From Balanoglossus misakiensis (lineage: Eukaryota > Hemichordata), in contig CM082592.2 in the NCBI GenBank assembly GCA_040954595.2, positions 7,192,001-7,256,000 of the forward strand: a stretch of DNA of 64,000 bases, given 5' to 3'. Below, one piece after another: positions 14,101 through 29,100 of this stretch (the stretch's first letter is position 1; every line of letters starts with the position of its first letter). Made by a program: the position numbers and the translations under genes. A model generated the notes under the pieces. The model saw only the letters and a list, made by a program, of their open reading frames with translations. It was not told where the DNA came from and ran no database searches.

Positions 14101-17100
14101 ATGACGGATGGCATACGGCGAGACTAGACAGACATTCGAGTTACCAACCTTAGGTTCATTATTGTTGTTGAACGACTTCAACACGACCAGTTTCCTCTTG
14201 GTCGCCGGAATGAAATTGATCGCTGGTGGTGGTGTGGTCATGTTCTCCGGAGGCGACCTCCACCGTACGTCCGTGAAATCTCACATCAATAAAACAAAAT
14301 TTCCAGCGGATCTTAGCTGTATTGATCTTCGCAGACAAAGTGCAACGGACAGGCTGTTCTGCTCAGTCTGACATTAAATGATTGTTTTTTTCCTCCGAGT
14401 ATTCGAATCCACTCGGTTGTCTAGTGTCCACGCGTCTCCTCAGGCTAACTGGAATCCCCACAATACAAGCCTCAGATCTCCTTTTCCGATGCATACATCA
14501 ACAACAGGGAGACAAAATAACGGGAGGTGTCGCTGTCCGCTGGACGTGGGCCCAATCAATGAATGGAAACACGGCTGCCTATTGTTAGCGGCGACTAAAA
14601 GCGAGGGGGGGGGGGGGGTGGCCTTTTTTTTGTCGCTGGCAAATTATTGCATATTAACTGTAATCCTATTGTTCTGTACCCCATTCACAGCCTCCAAGAG
14701 TCATCGCAACGACGTCGCCCCTTCAGAACCTGAACAAGCACAACCTCAGTGCATCACCTCCTTGTCGCGTTTGTGGGAAAAACCTAGCAGATGACCACTT
14801 TATTTTCTGCTCCACAACGTGCTATCAGGGGGACTCTATCTCTCGTTACATAACAGCCTGACAGAAATGAACCTCCAGGGAAATGATAGCAACATCTGAT
14901 TTGATTAGCCACACCACTAGACATATTTACAATGTACACTTCCGAGTGTCAACACTAAACACTGGCAAGTGTCTGAGCCACTGTTTTGTCATCAAACATA
15001 CCTGTACTGATCAAAATAATTATAACAGCCTTCCCCACCCCCCAAAAAATGAAATTTACATCGGCACCACTTGTCTCAAAATAAGCCTAATTTTGAACAC
15101 TCGCTCTTCCCAGCTGCCAAAACTGTGGAATCTGATTTGAAAGAATTTGCTAAATCGGATTTCTGGTATCACCTGATCAATCTTGAAATGGATTTGTTTG
15201 CGTACATGAAGTTGGAGGCCAGTCAAGTATGTGTTTGTACCTTGTCTATAAACAAGATTCATACCAATTATTCCAATCCTGGTTATGTTACTGGGTGATT
15301 CAAAAATATCTTCAGGGGAGAAAATGATCGTTTTCATGATCCTTGTAATGTTTAGTTTAAATAATTTTCACAATAAAGTAACACAACAGATGGCCAGGAA
15401 AATGATATTAGATTAAAATTCACAGCTGTGTAGTGTGTAATCACTAATCCAAGGATATACGATATTCAAAAAAATATGAATAACTGTAATGGAATCATGG
15501 CAAAGATTGTTCCACAAGAGGCTGCTTGTTTGTTAACCTAACACCTCTTTAAGGAGATATGCCCCTCCCCCTCAGAGGGGGTTGTTTTCACAGCCAATCT
15601 GTTGATAAAGAGGAGGGGGGGGGGGTAACATGACTGTCTGCTTATTAGCATGCAAATGGCAGGCTCTTATAACTGTCTGGAGAGAACAGCTGTAAATCAT
15701 ATCTGTAGACAAGAGGCATGCAGAGTACAATCTCCAGTGATGACAGTCTTGACTTCAGGTCAGTCATCTTGAGACGTGAGACGCAAATATACAATCACAT
15801 GTATAAACAATCCCAGCTAATCAACTTCTAACATTTAAACCATTTCATGGGGCCAAGCACAGAACAGACAGAATACATGTACCCCAAAAATCCATAACAG
15901 GCCTCTCCCTAACTTTTCATCAATACTTATTTTGAATATGAACCCTGGAAAGATCAATATCATGATAACTGTTACAATACAGCTAATTGATTTATTTTGA
16001 TCCTTGCATGGACAAAACCATAGTCAGTGAAAGGGGTAACATGAAAAGTAATATAATGGTATACTGGTACTACTGCTGTACGCAGCTAGCAAACTTCCCA
16101 TTTGGTCCAAGCTCAACAACCACACATATGCAACACAACGACTTTATACAACATACAAACACCACCAGTAAAAGATCACACACATACACATACCAATACT
16201 CTCACTCTGCAGATTAATTAATTAAAGGCAGTATCATTACCTGGCTTAGGCCCAGTCTGTAATTCAAGGCATCAATGTCCAAATTATCCAACAGCTCAGC
16301 TGTGGCCTGCAATGGAAAACCAAACACACTCACTGAAAAATATACCAAGATTTTATTGTGACTTCAACACTCAATTTTTTTAACACGTCGATCTCTTAAC
16401 ATTTAAGACTTTTCTTATCTCAGGAATTAAAAATCTGTTGTTTTTACCTTCTTTTCATCCAGTACAGGGCTGTTTGATTTGTTCTCTGCCGGTGCCAGGA
16501 TTTCAAATCGACGACGAAACTCCGTAAACAACATACTGTCCGGGTAACCTGCAAAAGACAACACAATTCCATTGAGACATTTTTGATCTGTTGATCCGTT
16601 CATGGTGGCAACATCTCCAGTACCAGTTTCAGACTTGTACAGACTCTTTTCTTTTTTTTTTCACGCGTACAAGTCAAGTTTGTCTGAAAAGAAACGATTT
16701 GCATAATCACATTGTTTTCATTGCTTGCTGTGTTTTAACACTAACCAGTTACTTAGGGTCTTCACAGCCTTTGTCAGTTTCTTTTTTTTCTGTCAATTTT
16801 ATAAGCTGTTTTGTCAATGGAATTTTAGCCAACATTAAGAACATACACCAATTTTGTCCTAATTTTGAATTGAAAACAGCTGTGTTGCCAATGCAATTTA
16901 AAACTAAATTAGGGAAAGATACCAATTTTGAATTTGAAACAAACTACTTGCTGGGGTCATGCAAACCCCATACTTACAAATCTCACCCTTTTGACATCTT
17001 GAACAGACACTCATCGAGTGAAACATACTGAAGAAAAGTTTACAAAGAAGCTAATTGCACCTCCAGAATCCAAGACCACCCCCACAACCCCCCGGAATAC

Positions 17101-20100
17101 CCACCTTGTCTGTATATCCGAACCGCTTCCAACAGCTCGGCACCGCGGACTTGGGATCGGAGAAGCGGCACGCTCAGGATCTCTCCGGACTTCAGAGTGG
17201 GACTTTTGGGATCGCTCAATCCGGCACTGGATTGCGGAAGAAGACAGTGGACAAAGTGCAGCTTGGTGCGTCTCAGTTGATCCAGCAAACCGTCCTGGAA
17301 GGCAAGATTCAGAGGCAGTCAGAGAGACGATTCCAAAGAAAGAAGTCTGCCACGTTCAAATAATGCATTACGTGATTGAATCCTAGCAACAAGTGATGAG
17401 ATGTTGATGAGAAAATTAGGGGTTACAAATACAGTCAGACTTACGAGTTGGAACTTGACTTGCAAGCAGAGCGACTTTCTCTTGATGCCGGCAGCCCCAC
17501 TGGTGTAAGACCTTCTGAGACTGGAGGCTCTTCTCAGGGAGGAGCTGCCCTCCATGCCAACCACCGATCCCGTCATTATGCTTGGAAGGCTGCCTCGCAT
17601 ACTAAGGAACAAACTGCTGATGTTACTCCTGCAGATAAACACAAGAATAAACCATGCAGTTTAATCATTTTTATTATGAATTACATTTATCTGTTTAATA
17701 TTAATGCATTGATGTTCAACCTTTTCATAACATGAACTGCTGGGCAACGATCAGATTTCCCAGCATGCCTTTCAGTGTGCCAATGGTCAGATCCTAAACC
17801 ACAAGCACATAAAATCTACCCCAACATTCCTTGTCTTGTTTCTTGCTAGCCACTGAACTTTGATGTGTGAAACACAGCAAATTGTCACTTACTTGCCAGA
17901 ATCTTGCAGGACAGTGGCTGCCACTCTGCTGACAGGATTCTCACGGGACAGGCCCAGCCATCCCGTGGCATTGTATTCTACTGGTTTTGTGCCTTGGAAG
18001 TGGTTCAACACAAAACAGTTTTTGTTGGGACTGATGCTCACCAATCCCTCACCTGTCAATGGAGAAACAATGTATTTTTTTAAATTGGAAACTAAATTAA
18101 ATTTGAAAAATTTCACACAATTATTCATTATTCATGCAATTCTTTTTATCCAAAATACATTTCTAGCTAGGCATGACCTTTGAACCTACTTTTCTGAGAG
18201 TCCTCCCCATAATGAATGAAAAATCTCTCCATGAAGCTTTCGTCATTTGCCCCTGGGAATATGGACTCCTCGTCCAGTAACCACAGCAACCCTTTCTTCT
18301 CGACATTCTTGGAGTCAAAGCCAGGTCTCACCTGCGGATGATAATTAGAGTGAGTGAGTGAGTAAGTGAATGAATGAATGAATGAATGAATGAATGAATG
18401 AATGAATGAATGAATAGATGAAAGAAAGAAAGAACGACAAATATACTCACTATTGCCTGTTGTGATACTTTGTCAATCAAATTGACCATGGGTGCTGGCG
18501 AGGACACCACAGTGTCAAAATCACAGTCTATGTTCTCCTGTACAGATGAGAAAAAACAGTCACGTCAGGATAAATATTATGTGGATCAATATTATGTGAA
18601 TTTGTCTCTTCCCGAACAGGATCAGATCCCAGTGGAAAAACTCACCTGTGCATACTTGTCCTGTTGCGAGGTGAAGACCGTGTCATGGAACAGAAGCTGT
18701 AGTCTCTCCTGGGCGTAGTTGTCGCACAGATCCTGGAAACTGGCCCCGCCTTGCCGGCTGACGGAAGGATCCTGGAAGCCCGGCATATCCAGGATGAACA
18801 GGGAGGACATGATCCGGTAGTTACTGGTCAAGGCTCTGTGGGACACAAACGGATAAGGAGTTATGAATCGACATGAATTTCGGGGGCTGAAGGGTTAAAC
18901 ATGTGTCCATTGATAATCATGCGTGATTCAGTACAATCAAAGACTTCAATACTGCAGGGTTAACTGGGTACCCACTGAGCAGACGCAAAAACTGGCGAGC
19001 TGAGTCACACGCATCATCACCACCCACCTGTTAATGAGACCGACGACAGCACTGACCACTTCACCGTACAGACCCATCACCATGCCTTCCAGGGACTCCA
19101 CAGCATTCAGCGACTGGTCGCCCTTCTCGGCCGGCGACCCCGTCCGGAACGGCGTCCTGGTGGGCGTGCCGGTCAGGCTGGATGGGTGGAAGATGGCCCT
19201 GGCCAGCTCCTCCTGGGTGGTTCCCAGCAGAGTGGCGGCCTTCTGAGCTTCCGACGGGTTGGCAAACTGAGCTTTTGTGCTGCCGCCGCCTGCAAGAAAC
19301 AGAGAGATGACAATATATCAAGATCACACCTCAACGCAAATTTTGACGTATATTCGATCTGATCAAATCTTCACTTACCCTTTACCGCCCCGGCAGCACC
19401 AAGGTGAATGATGGCGGCCAACACAGCCCACAATGCCCTGCATTCTTCATCCCGGATTCCTAACACTTTACAGGCACTCAGCAGTAGCGCCCAGTTGGAG
19501 GAGTGTTTCTGTTTGGTTTCAGGCTGTTGGGGGAGAAATAGGGAATGTCTCAGTACCTGGTTATTACTGAAAGTGAGATTTACACAATTTCCTCATTGCC
19601 ATCTTAATGCTGTGAACATATCTCCCACCAGTCGTATTGAAACTCCTCTAAACTGTTACCTCAGTGTTTATCGTGTATTTAATGTGTATGGGAATCTAAA
19701 ATCTGGATTGATAACAATCAATTAATCCTACATTCAGCGGTTGATACTTACTGATAACCTTGGTTTTAGGAATAAATTGGCATCTGTTAAGTTGTTCAAG
19801 TGAAGCTCATTCCTGCAAAGGATATGATGGAAGGATGGTGTTAATGCTGGTATGACTAAATATTTTATTTTTTAATATTACCAGGAATTTCTTGAAATGC
19901 TTCAGATTTCAAACTTTGTACATTGGCACACACACCCATACATACATACACACACACGCACATACAGTGACATACTGTGTCAACACTTACTTCAGTGGCT
20001 GATCAGCACCGGCTAGTAAATCATAGAAAATGTTAAAATTGGGTTCTCCTGGAGGTCGCTTCACAACTCTCAGTTTATCTAGTAACAGGACCTGAGAAAA

Positions 20101-23100
20101 AACAGAGAAGGTGTTAAATTAATATCAGTCAACTCTCCAAAATTACCGATGTTTACTTTATTAAATGCTTGTCACCATTTTCAACTAAAACCACATCTTA
20201 ATATTACACAACTTAAAATGTTACTGATAAACCATCTTGCACTCTTTATTCCAAGAGTACAGCGCCACCATGTGACATATTCAGCTTGAAGGGCGAATAG
20301 TAAAGACGATGTACCACATGACGAGGGCGTGCTTTATGAAAAACTCAGAGGACCCACTCACCTGTAAGGACATAGCAGCTACTTGTCCCGCGTGGTCAAA
20401 ATCTAACGAGTACAGCTGAGTACACCTTGTGGCGTTGACATTCTGAATGGTTTTGCTCTGGCCGAAGGCTTGTATCAGAACATTGATGGAGCTGATTTTG
20501 TCAACTGTTGGGATTCAGAGCGAGAGTTCTGTCAGATGGAATATAATTTCTATAGTACCGGGATTTAGGTCTATGTACAGTCACTTTTGATGACAGCATA
20601 GTACCATCAGAAAAGCTAGTCAACTTTTACTGAGTGATGTTATCAATCCCGAGCCTGGGTGCGCCCTCCATGCCAGGAAAAACAAGTTACTTTTGTTTAA
20701 GCCCACTGACTCGCACGAAATACCCTCACACATCTCAAGAGAAGTATCGGCTTCTCACCTGTTATCTTAGCACTAGCAGAGCCGGCAACATGAGCCAAGT
20801 AATTCAACACGTGTCTGACACTGGTCGTCTTGCCGCTGCCGCTCGGCCCGGTTATGACCACTGAGTGATCGGTTCTGGACGACAGCATTCCCCTGTAGGC
20901 AGTCTGAGCTATGGCGTAGATGTGGGGCGGCATGTCTTCTTGTTTACATCCTTTGAACATGTTCATCACCTGTCAAAATCAAACAATGTCACTTCAAGTT
21001 CTCTCTTGTACGTTGTGTCTAGCATTACATACTAGTATCCTTTTCATTTTGCTCTGGTCCAAAAGGGTTAATATTGTATGTATTACACTGAATGATTTAT
21101 GATGTCATACATCTATCAACAATCTTCAGGATGTAAGGTCATGTATGCGTCATGAAAGTGGATATACCAGATATACATTTCCTGTAATCACAAGTTATCT
21201 CACTTCACTAATCTAGGGTCTTCTGATTCTCGTGAAAACAAAGAACACTAATCAAACATGTGTCCAGACAGGACCTAATATAGACTGACATCAAGACTGT
21301 TTAGTATGAGAGAAAGAAAATCTGCAGACAATTTTTTTTATTTCTTACCTTCTCAGCATAAATCGACAGTTGACTCATGGGGTTGATGATGACCAAACTC
21401 GCCCCGGCGTAGGTGTGGATCAGGTTGCTGCCGTAGCGCTGGCGTAGCGTATGCAGCACGCCCGATTCATTGAGGTAGCGCAGCGTTGCGATGTCTTCCA
21501 CTCGGTCAAAGTGTGGTGGATTAGACTGCAATGGCAAGCGACAAGAAAGTTCTTAGAGAACACATCACAATGATTAAAAGTCACAGATGAAAAATCAGGT
21601 GATTTTATCTCAGCAGAGCTTGTGAAATGACAAACAAGATTCCGTGATGAAAATACTGGGAACATTCCCACCTTTTCCACATATTCCTCGTCCACTTCCA
21701 GGACTTCTTCTCCGGCTCCATGCTCCAGCTTGACCTTGACTTTGCCTTCCGGTAGTGCTGGATCGTTCAATAACTTGGCAGCGGTGAATCCACCTTTATG
21801 GACCAACCATACCTTCTCCGCTTTCAACCAGGCTTTCTCCGACGCTAGCTGGTCTTCTGTCTTGGCCTGCAAAGAAGTGAAAAAAAATAGACTGACTTAG
21901 ACTGTGTTTCATTTGACGCAGTCGCAATAAGAAGGTTTCTTGACCACGTCAATGACTGAAATTTGGCACGGCTCAGTCCAATACCAAGTCCATCACTTCT
22001 TTGGTGGACTGGTGGATATTTTGGTGAGAAAAAGCTCATGACTCTACTGAGTATAGCTTCATGAATCATATCATGAAGAACTTGACTACAAGATGAAATA
22101 CTGGTCCATTCAATACTCCTGGTTGGAGATTAAGCGACAGAGATAACCTGTGATCATGAACTCACACGGATTTTTCCCCTCTGCACAAAACCAGACACCC
22201 TCTCCGTCCCAAACGAGCCCACCACTTGGGTGACACTCATAATGGATCACAGACTCAAGGGTTGCCTGTGCCAAGCGAAGCCGAGCCCTCGAATTTCACA
22301 CTGGGGTGGTGGACTGCGTAATTCGGCCAGCCACACCAGCGATCGGCCACTTCGCCTTGACCAACCCCAACGCATGTCGGAACATCTAGGGGGGATTGCC
22401 TTGTACAACACAACGGTGTTAGGATTCCCCTTTGTGGAGTTCTTTCTTCCCGAGTCAAAGAAACCAGAACCACAAGTCCGTGCGACAGAGGAACTGCGAC
22501 AAAACACAAAGACGCCTTTTGTCCTTTTTTCAAGGATACCGTTCACTGGTTGTGATTCGTCTTAAAACATCCATTGTCAAACAACTGTGGGCTGGAGTAT
22601 TACTATATAATGCCTCCAAGAAACTGTATACCTTGGGAAAATCCTACTGTTGTACATTGTGCGTCAAGCTTAACTCTTGCTTTTGGAGTTAATTTCATTG
22701 CGGATGGAGTATTTTCTCACGTCATCAGGTGGATTTCACACTAAGCTGTGTCAAGCACAGGTATGTGTATTTCTGGTAATACCGGTTATCCTTACATACG
22801 TGACTTACGTAATTACAAGGTCAATTTTCTTTCAAACCACTACCATTATTACCACCACCACCACCATCATCATCACCATCACCATCATCAACATGACCAT
22901 CATCTATGCTATGCTATCTCATGTGCATATTTTGACAACCATGGATCATAGTTGCACATTAACAGACACATTTCAAAACTCAGTGATGAACTCTAAAACA
23001 ATGCCATGATACTGTTGATCACATTCCATCCACTAGTGCATCTGCCACAATAAAAGTACCGGTATTCTGATTTAAGCACAGAGATATGACCAGCCCAGGA

Positions 23101-26100
23101 GACATTACATATTTTTGTCTACCACATAGTCATGTCACATATTTCGGATTTTCATAACTCAATCAAAACCAATTAAAATAATTACTCCGATTGGTCAAGC
23201 AACTCATTTGTTCACACAGATTATGATGACATCATATAACTATGTCACAGCTTGCTATTTAGGCAACCTTCTCTCAATTAAATATTTCAGATATCTTGAA
23301 TTGTTAATTTTTTTAATGTGTTCTCATATTAGATCAACAAATGGAAACAAGGGTTCAAATATCAAATAACCTGTTCAGAGTTAAACTTTAACAAAAAAAT
23401 TAAACATGAATGATCAGATGAACAGTTTTTTCCTGAAGGAGAGTGAAAAAGGGTGCCTCAATATTTGTTAATATTTCACCGATTTTGTAAAATTTGGACA
23501 ATGGGCGGTTGAAATTAGAACAGACTGTATTGCGAGACCATATTAATAATTCAGTGAAACTGTGTATTACCTAATATTATAACTGTCCCTGGGAGGCCAT
23601 TTTGAATATAAAATATGACTCAGACAGAGACAATAGATGTGTAATTTTGCAAACGACTACCAGGACATCTATTTCTGAAATTTTGTTGATAACTGCACGC
23701 AGAAGTATGCAGCAAAATCTGTTTAGGTGAACTGTTATCACATTAGTTTCTGATGATGTAACTTTTGAAATCTGTACACTGTACAAAGCTGTGATTGGTT
23801 TATGTTTTATCAGATTGCAGTCTACAGGTGATGTGTATATTCTATGGGTAAACTATTAATAAGGAGGGGTCTTGAGAAATAAAAGTAGGTCAAAAAGTGA
23901 GTAGTAATGAACACTAAGGAAGTGTATATACTGTTACGTGAAATCCAACGTGATCAAATCGTTACATATCACTGGTTCCCTTTTCCGCAGAATACAACAC
24001 TTGAACTACAATATATTATATAATATGTACTTGTACCCAGATATAGACACTGAGAAATACTATCTATGATTGCCAAAAATTCCCATTGCAACATCAAGCC
24101 AAACCTTTGCAATACCCTTATCCACCTCGGGGCTAAACATATTTGTTTGCTGTGAGTGTGTTTGACGTACCGCTTTCAAAAGTTGCTGCAAATCGACGAG
24201 TTCTGAGTCTTCCATGTCCAGCTGTGGTACAGACACGCCGAATCGTCCCGGTCTGCGTTCGGTTGTTGATCTCTCTAATTAGAACTGACATTCAGACTCG
24301 CCATGGCGGTATTGTGTCAGACAAAGCTCGTTCTTAATGACCGGCCTATGCACAACCCAGCGAAGGTAAACACACGGTGGAATGTGAACTCCTAGGTGAG
24401 CTGGTCAAAATCAAGTTTGCAGGGTTTTGTCCACCAGCAAGAACGGGGTAAATCCGTTCATCAAATATCCTCCTCCCCTCACAGGCCGGATTAACTCTAA
24501 CACTCACAATGCAGCCACATCACCAGGGCACTCTTAGCGTTTTAAAACCACACTGCCTTGAATTAAGTTATATTGCACCTGCCTAATGGGGGCAATTTAA
24601 TGGGGTGCCAGAATCTATCCCTCATTTCAGTGCCACCCACCCCTCTAACGAAGTAGTCCAGCCCAAATATCAATTCAGGATTGCTGAATTATCTGATTTC
24701 ATGGGGTTTCATATTTGGTTTGGCACTGAGGGTCCCTCCCTATCTTCATTGGGAGCCTATAATTTAGTTCTGCCTGCAGTAGCTAAGAAGTGCTTGAGTG
24801 ACTGATCGACTTCAATCATGTAAATGCTACATATGATACATCAAGTGTACCGCAAGGGGCGATCCCACCTCCCCAGCTTTTTAATAGATGCCGGCTGCAA
24901 CCAGTAACTTTGCTTTCTCGTTATTTGGATTGATATGGCCAGGAACTAGGTAAGTTGAATGTATAGTTTTGAAACGTCCTTCAAAACTCCACTTCAACCC
25001 TTGGGATTTTTTTTAGAGGGAGGAGGGGGTCATAAACTTGACAGGAAGCTATAAAATAGACAAACACAAATATCCGATGACTACTTGAAACTGAAACCAA
25101 ACATTGGACAGCAGAATATTTCACCTGTTGATGAACAACAGAAAATACTGCATTTGAAACCTTGATTTGATGCCGTCATTTATGCAGATGTTTTTTTGCT
25201 GGTATTTCTTATAGTAAATTTCAGCATGCGAGGGCAAGGGAGAAAACTCCACTAGTCGTGTTCTGGTAAAATTATCACATTTATCAATCATACCCAGACC
25301 CCCCTTGTGCACATATTAAACTGACTTAATTATAGACTCATTAACATTATTTATGATTGTTCCATACTAATTAGTGCGTGTTTACCTTGGCCAATTCGGG
25401 GATGGATTCCCACTGTTACAGCATTCAAAATTTGTTTATTCTGTCAGCATGTGGAACATCCCCCAGGGGTATTCACAAGCTTATCCTTCTCAGGACAGAT
25501 GCAGGCTTTGCAGATAATGCACCCAGCACTAAGCTTAAAAAGTGGAGGGTCACTTTGCAGACTCCCACTTGAATTGTAAAATTGACATGCACACAATATG
25601 TCCATGTCCAGGTTTATGATAATTTACTGCAGCTCAAGTACTCCGCAAACACATACGCTTGAAGTTGCTGGGTTTGTAGTTGAAGGAGTGGCCCTACTGA
25701 CAGAGCCACTGTTTGCGATGGCAGATACAAGTCTAAACTTGACACACTTTTGGCGGACACTTTGCAAGGACACTGTGAATGGGGAGAGCTGCGGTTTAAA
25801 CCCCCCGGTTGTTTAAAGTCATGAGTTTGGATGAACACATAGAAATGAGGCACCAAAGTCCAGAGGGTTCAACTATACTCCGTGTACAAGCAGAGATTGT
25901 TGATTCACTCTATCAATATTATCATCACCAAACTTCCAAACATTTCATACGGTAATTGGTAACACCGGAGGCCAATCGCATCAAACAGATGAACTCACTA
26001 ATAAATATGATCCTGACAATTCAACTATTTTAACGAGATTAAAATTCACAAAAATGGATCAAGATATAGTTTTCAAAGCCCACACTACTCTCTGTGGTGA

Positions 26101-29100
26101 ATTAAAAATAGTTATCAATCTCAATGAAATGAGGAAGGACTGGGCTCATGACATGATCTCTCTGACCCGAGTTTTGTTTTTCATAACATCACAAAAGTTC
26201 ATCACATAATGGTGGTCATTAAAGTGGCTAGAGCTTCTTAAATTACTCAGACGCTAAACACAATTTCTCCTCAGGTCCTCAGTAAACTGTTGATAGCTGC
26301 CAAAGTGTTAAACTATTTGTATCAAATTTTTCTTTCTCCTGTTCTTAAACCTTCACAGAATCATACCAACATCGTATTCTAATATCATGTACGTTGCATC
26401 TTTTTTCTCTAACTTTTGATTATAAGTATTTGAGAACAGCCTTGAATCAATATCTTTATTAAAAATTGCAGATAACTTCAACAGCCTCAGGCTGAGAAAA
26501 ATAGTTTTGTTCAAGATTGCATGCACACAGATGATATCCATACAGTCTGCGTAGCATTCCATTGTCTTATCTGTGGACATGCTGCCAACAGTTGGATAAA
26601 CTATCCAGCAAAACACATTTTTGCTGCAGACTATATTCTGAAATGTACATGTATAGAGGGAAATGAACAGATTGGCAAGTGAAATGAAACTCATGATGTC
26701 ACAGGTCACTGGGGTCAGGGGTCAAAGGGTCAAGCACCAGTGACAGTTGTCATTTCCCTGGTTTGTGTCTGATATCATACTCACCGATCCCAAAAGGAAT
26801 GGTAATTTAATATTTATAGGCTCTCCGAAAAAACCTACTCATGCATAAGATATGAAACTATGGCTTTATAGTCCTCTGGTTCTTTGTCATACAAGAGACA
26901 CATCAGTCAAACCTATATCTGCAATTGTCTTTTGGAGTTTTCAACTGTGTACAGACACCAAGGTGTACAACATACATGTACATGTACATGATGACATGAC
27001 GCACTTAAGAATAACGTCCCCTAGATGACCAGCTCGGTGCCAACATAAAACTGTCCACCGACTGACAGACAATGATGATCATGTTTCCTGATGACCATCA
27101 ATAGAGAGGACAATACCCTCCCAAAGATTTAACGGGTGGTTTAAGTGTTTCGTGTCCGAACATGACAATGGCGATAATCTCATCGCTTACCGGTCTCAGT
27201 CGGATCTCGAAGTAGCTTCTTTTGGGGTACATGATGCCGGGCCACGGTCTTGGGAGTCGCTGGAGTTTTCTGGAGTCTGTAACGCGAGGAGGCGTGGCAA
27301 GCACCTTAAAGAAACTGGTCAGTCATGGGATAGACACAGCAGCTACTGCATCAACGAAAGGAAACGCAGCTCACGTCGTCGTCGGGAGAGAGTGGGAATC
27401 TACGGTTATCAACCACCATAGCTCAGACTGATATTGAGAGAGACCGCGATGATAATCGCCCGACAAATGAGCGGTCAGCGTGTGATATTACCATCCTTGT
27501 ATGGAATGAATGGTATGAAACGCACCCTGCCTGGGGAGATTGGCCTCCGGTGTCGGATTACACTCTGGCCGACCACTAAACAGACCCCATGTATGTTGGA
27601 TGTGTGTACATACACACATACACATACACATAAAGAAGACACTCTACATGTGATGAGAAACTCGCAAATATTATGATGCATCTTCCATCCTTCCGTGCCG
27701 TGGTAAGTCTCCGTTTTCAATTATCAATACGATACTGCAGAAAGCATCAACTCTTGCAAACAAGTCGCAGGAGAAAACTTGAGGCATGATGCTGGAACAA
27801 TGCCCCGCCATTGTTTAATGCGTAAATGGAAGCAGTACGCTCTTTACTTGATACAGTCCACACATTGCACGTCTGTCCCTGACACACTTTCCCACGGGGG
27901 GAATGGGGACATGACATTGCTAATACACCACACAGACCACAATCATGAAAACCTGTAACACATATTGCACTTCTTGATGTGTGTGCCAATCCAATATCAT
28001 CTTCTTCAGGAAGTTCCCCTGCTGAGAAAGTCGCACGCACGGATTACGACTTCTCTGTGATGTAACTCGCGTTTGAGCGTGCAGGCAGCTCGCTCCACTG
28101 TGAGGGTATAGGCATGAGCAGGGCTTGACTGTAAGTCATGTAGGCCTGTTATGAGTGACTGGTTTCAAAGGCTGCGTGACATGGAGGTTAGCTGTCTGCA
28201 AGGTATACTGTATCTGTTGGACATCGACATCATAAAGAAGGCATTTAGAGACTTTAACAAGTAAGATCAAGTGTTGGCTTTCTGTCATGGGTTGGAAATT
28301 TCTTTACTTTTTTGTGTGAAAACCTACGCACCTACGAATGTTCAATTCTGTTCTGGTTCATTGCTGCCTTTAGTTCTGTACTGATTGTAATAATTTGGAT
28401 CTTTGGCATTGTGCATTCTGCATGACTTGGCTTGGTCAGCTTATTTTGAGAGAGGCCTCGGGTCTCAGCCTGAATAAATGCACTTTAGCTAGCACAGATG
28501 GATCTTTGGATTAACTGTAGTAATCCACCCCAGTGCCCCACTGAAACAATAATGAGTTTTCTCGAACCAGTTCAAGTCAAGTTCAAAATAGGGTCAGTTA
28601 GGCACTTGCTATATCCAGTTCGGAAGCTACGGGAATCATCGGGAAAGCATGCAATAACTAAGTGATTTGTTTGCATTTAGACCATGGTTGACGTGTGGAC
28701 TGTAATCATGGCAGAGTTTAGATATAGCGTCCTGAGTACCACATTATCTGTGATGTACAACCGACTTATCAGATAACTGGAAAGCTATGCCGCACCATAT
28801 CTAGCTATTTATGGTGTTAAAGTTTCAGTTAGACAGACGGTACTTCAACATTCTCGAAGAAATCAACTGATTAAAGTCAGCCAAGATGACGAAAAACACA
28901 CAAATCCATTCTACTAAATGTCTCCATTTGAACCACAAATGGTTGTTACACTGAGCCGTGAATGAAGCCACCAAGGAATTCAACAGAATGGCTTTTCGAC
29001 ACTCCCTGCCAATGAGGTACAACCAACGCCTCTGTCATTAGCCTATTTATTCTGAGGGTGACCTCGTCATCACACCCAGTCTCTTGAGATTGCCCTGCCC

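Larger units (their letters stand above)
5812..16240 (-). other. Myosin-18 intron 17 (10.4 kb)
   Basis: Separates motor from neck exons. Apart from the two candidate start exons, the content is AT-rich unique sequence with G homopolymers (14605-14618 and 15614-15625). A cluster of AGGTCA half-sites lies at 9216-9241. No other gene is supported. Confidence 0.75.

Noticed and set aside
14378-14794. 138-codon plus-strand frame through a G homopolymer
   Set aside because: Low complexity around poly-G and no homology; no splice signals to neighbours.
22247-22546. 99-codon minus-strand frame in the CpG-rich block before myosin-18 exon 2
   Set aside because: Reaches a stop without a donor. The shorter downstream ATG frame at 22166-22240 fits splicing and was kept instead.
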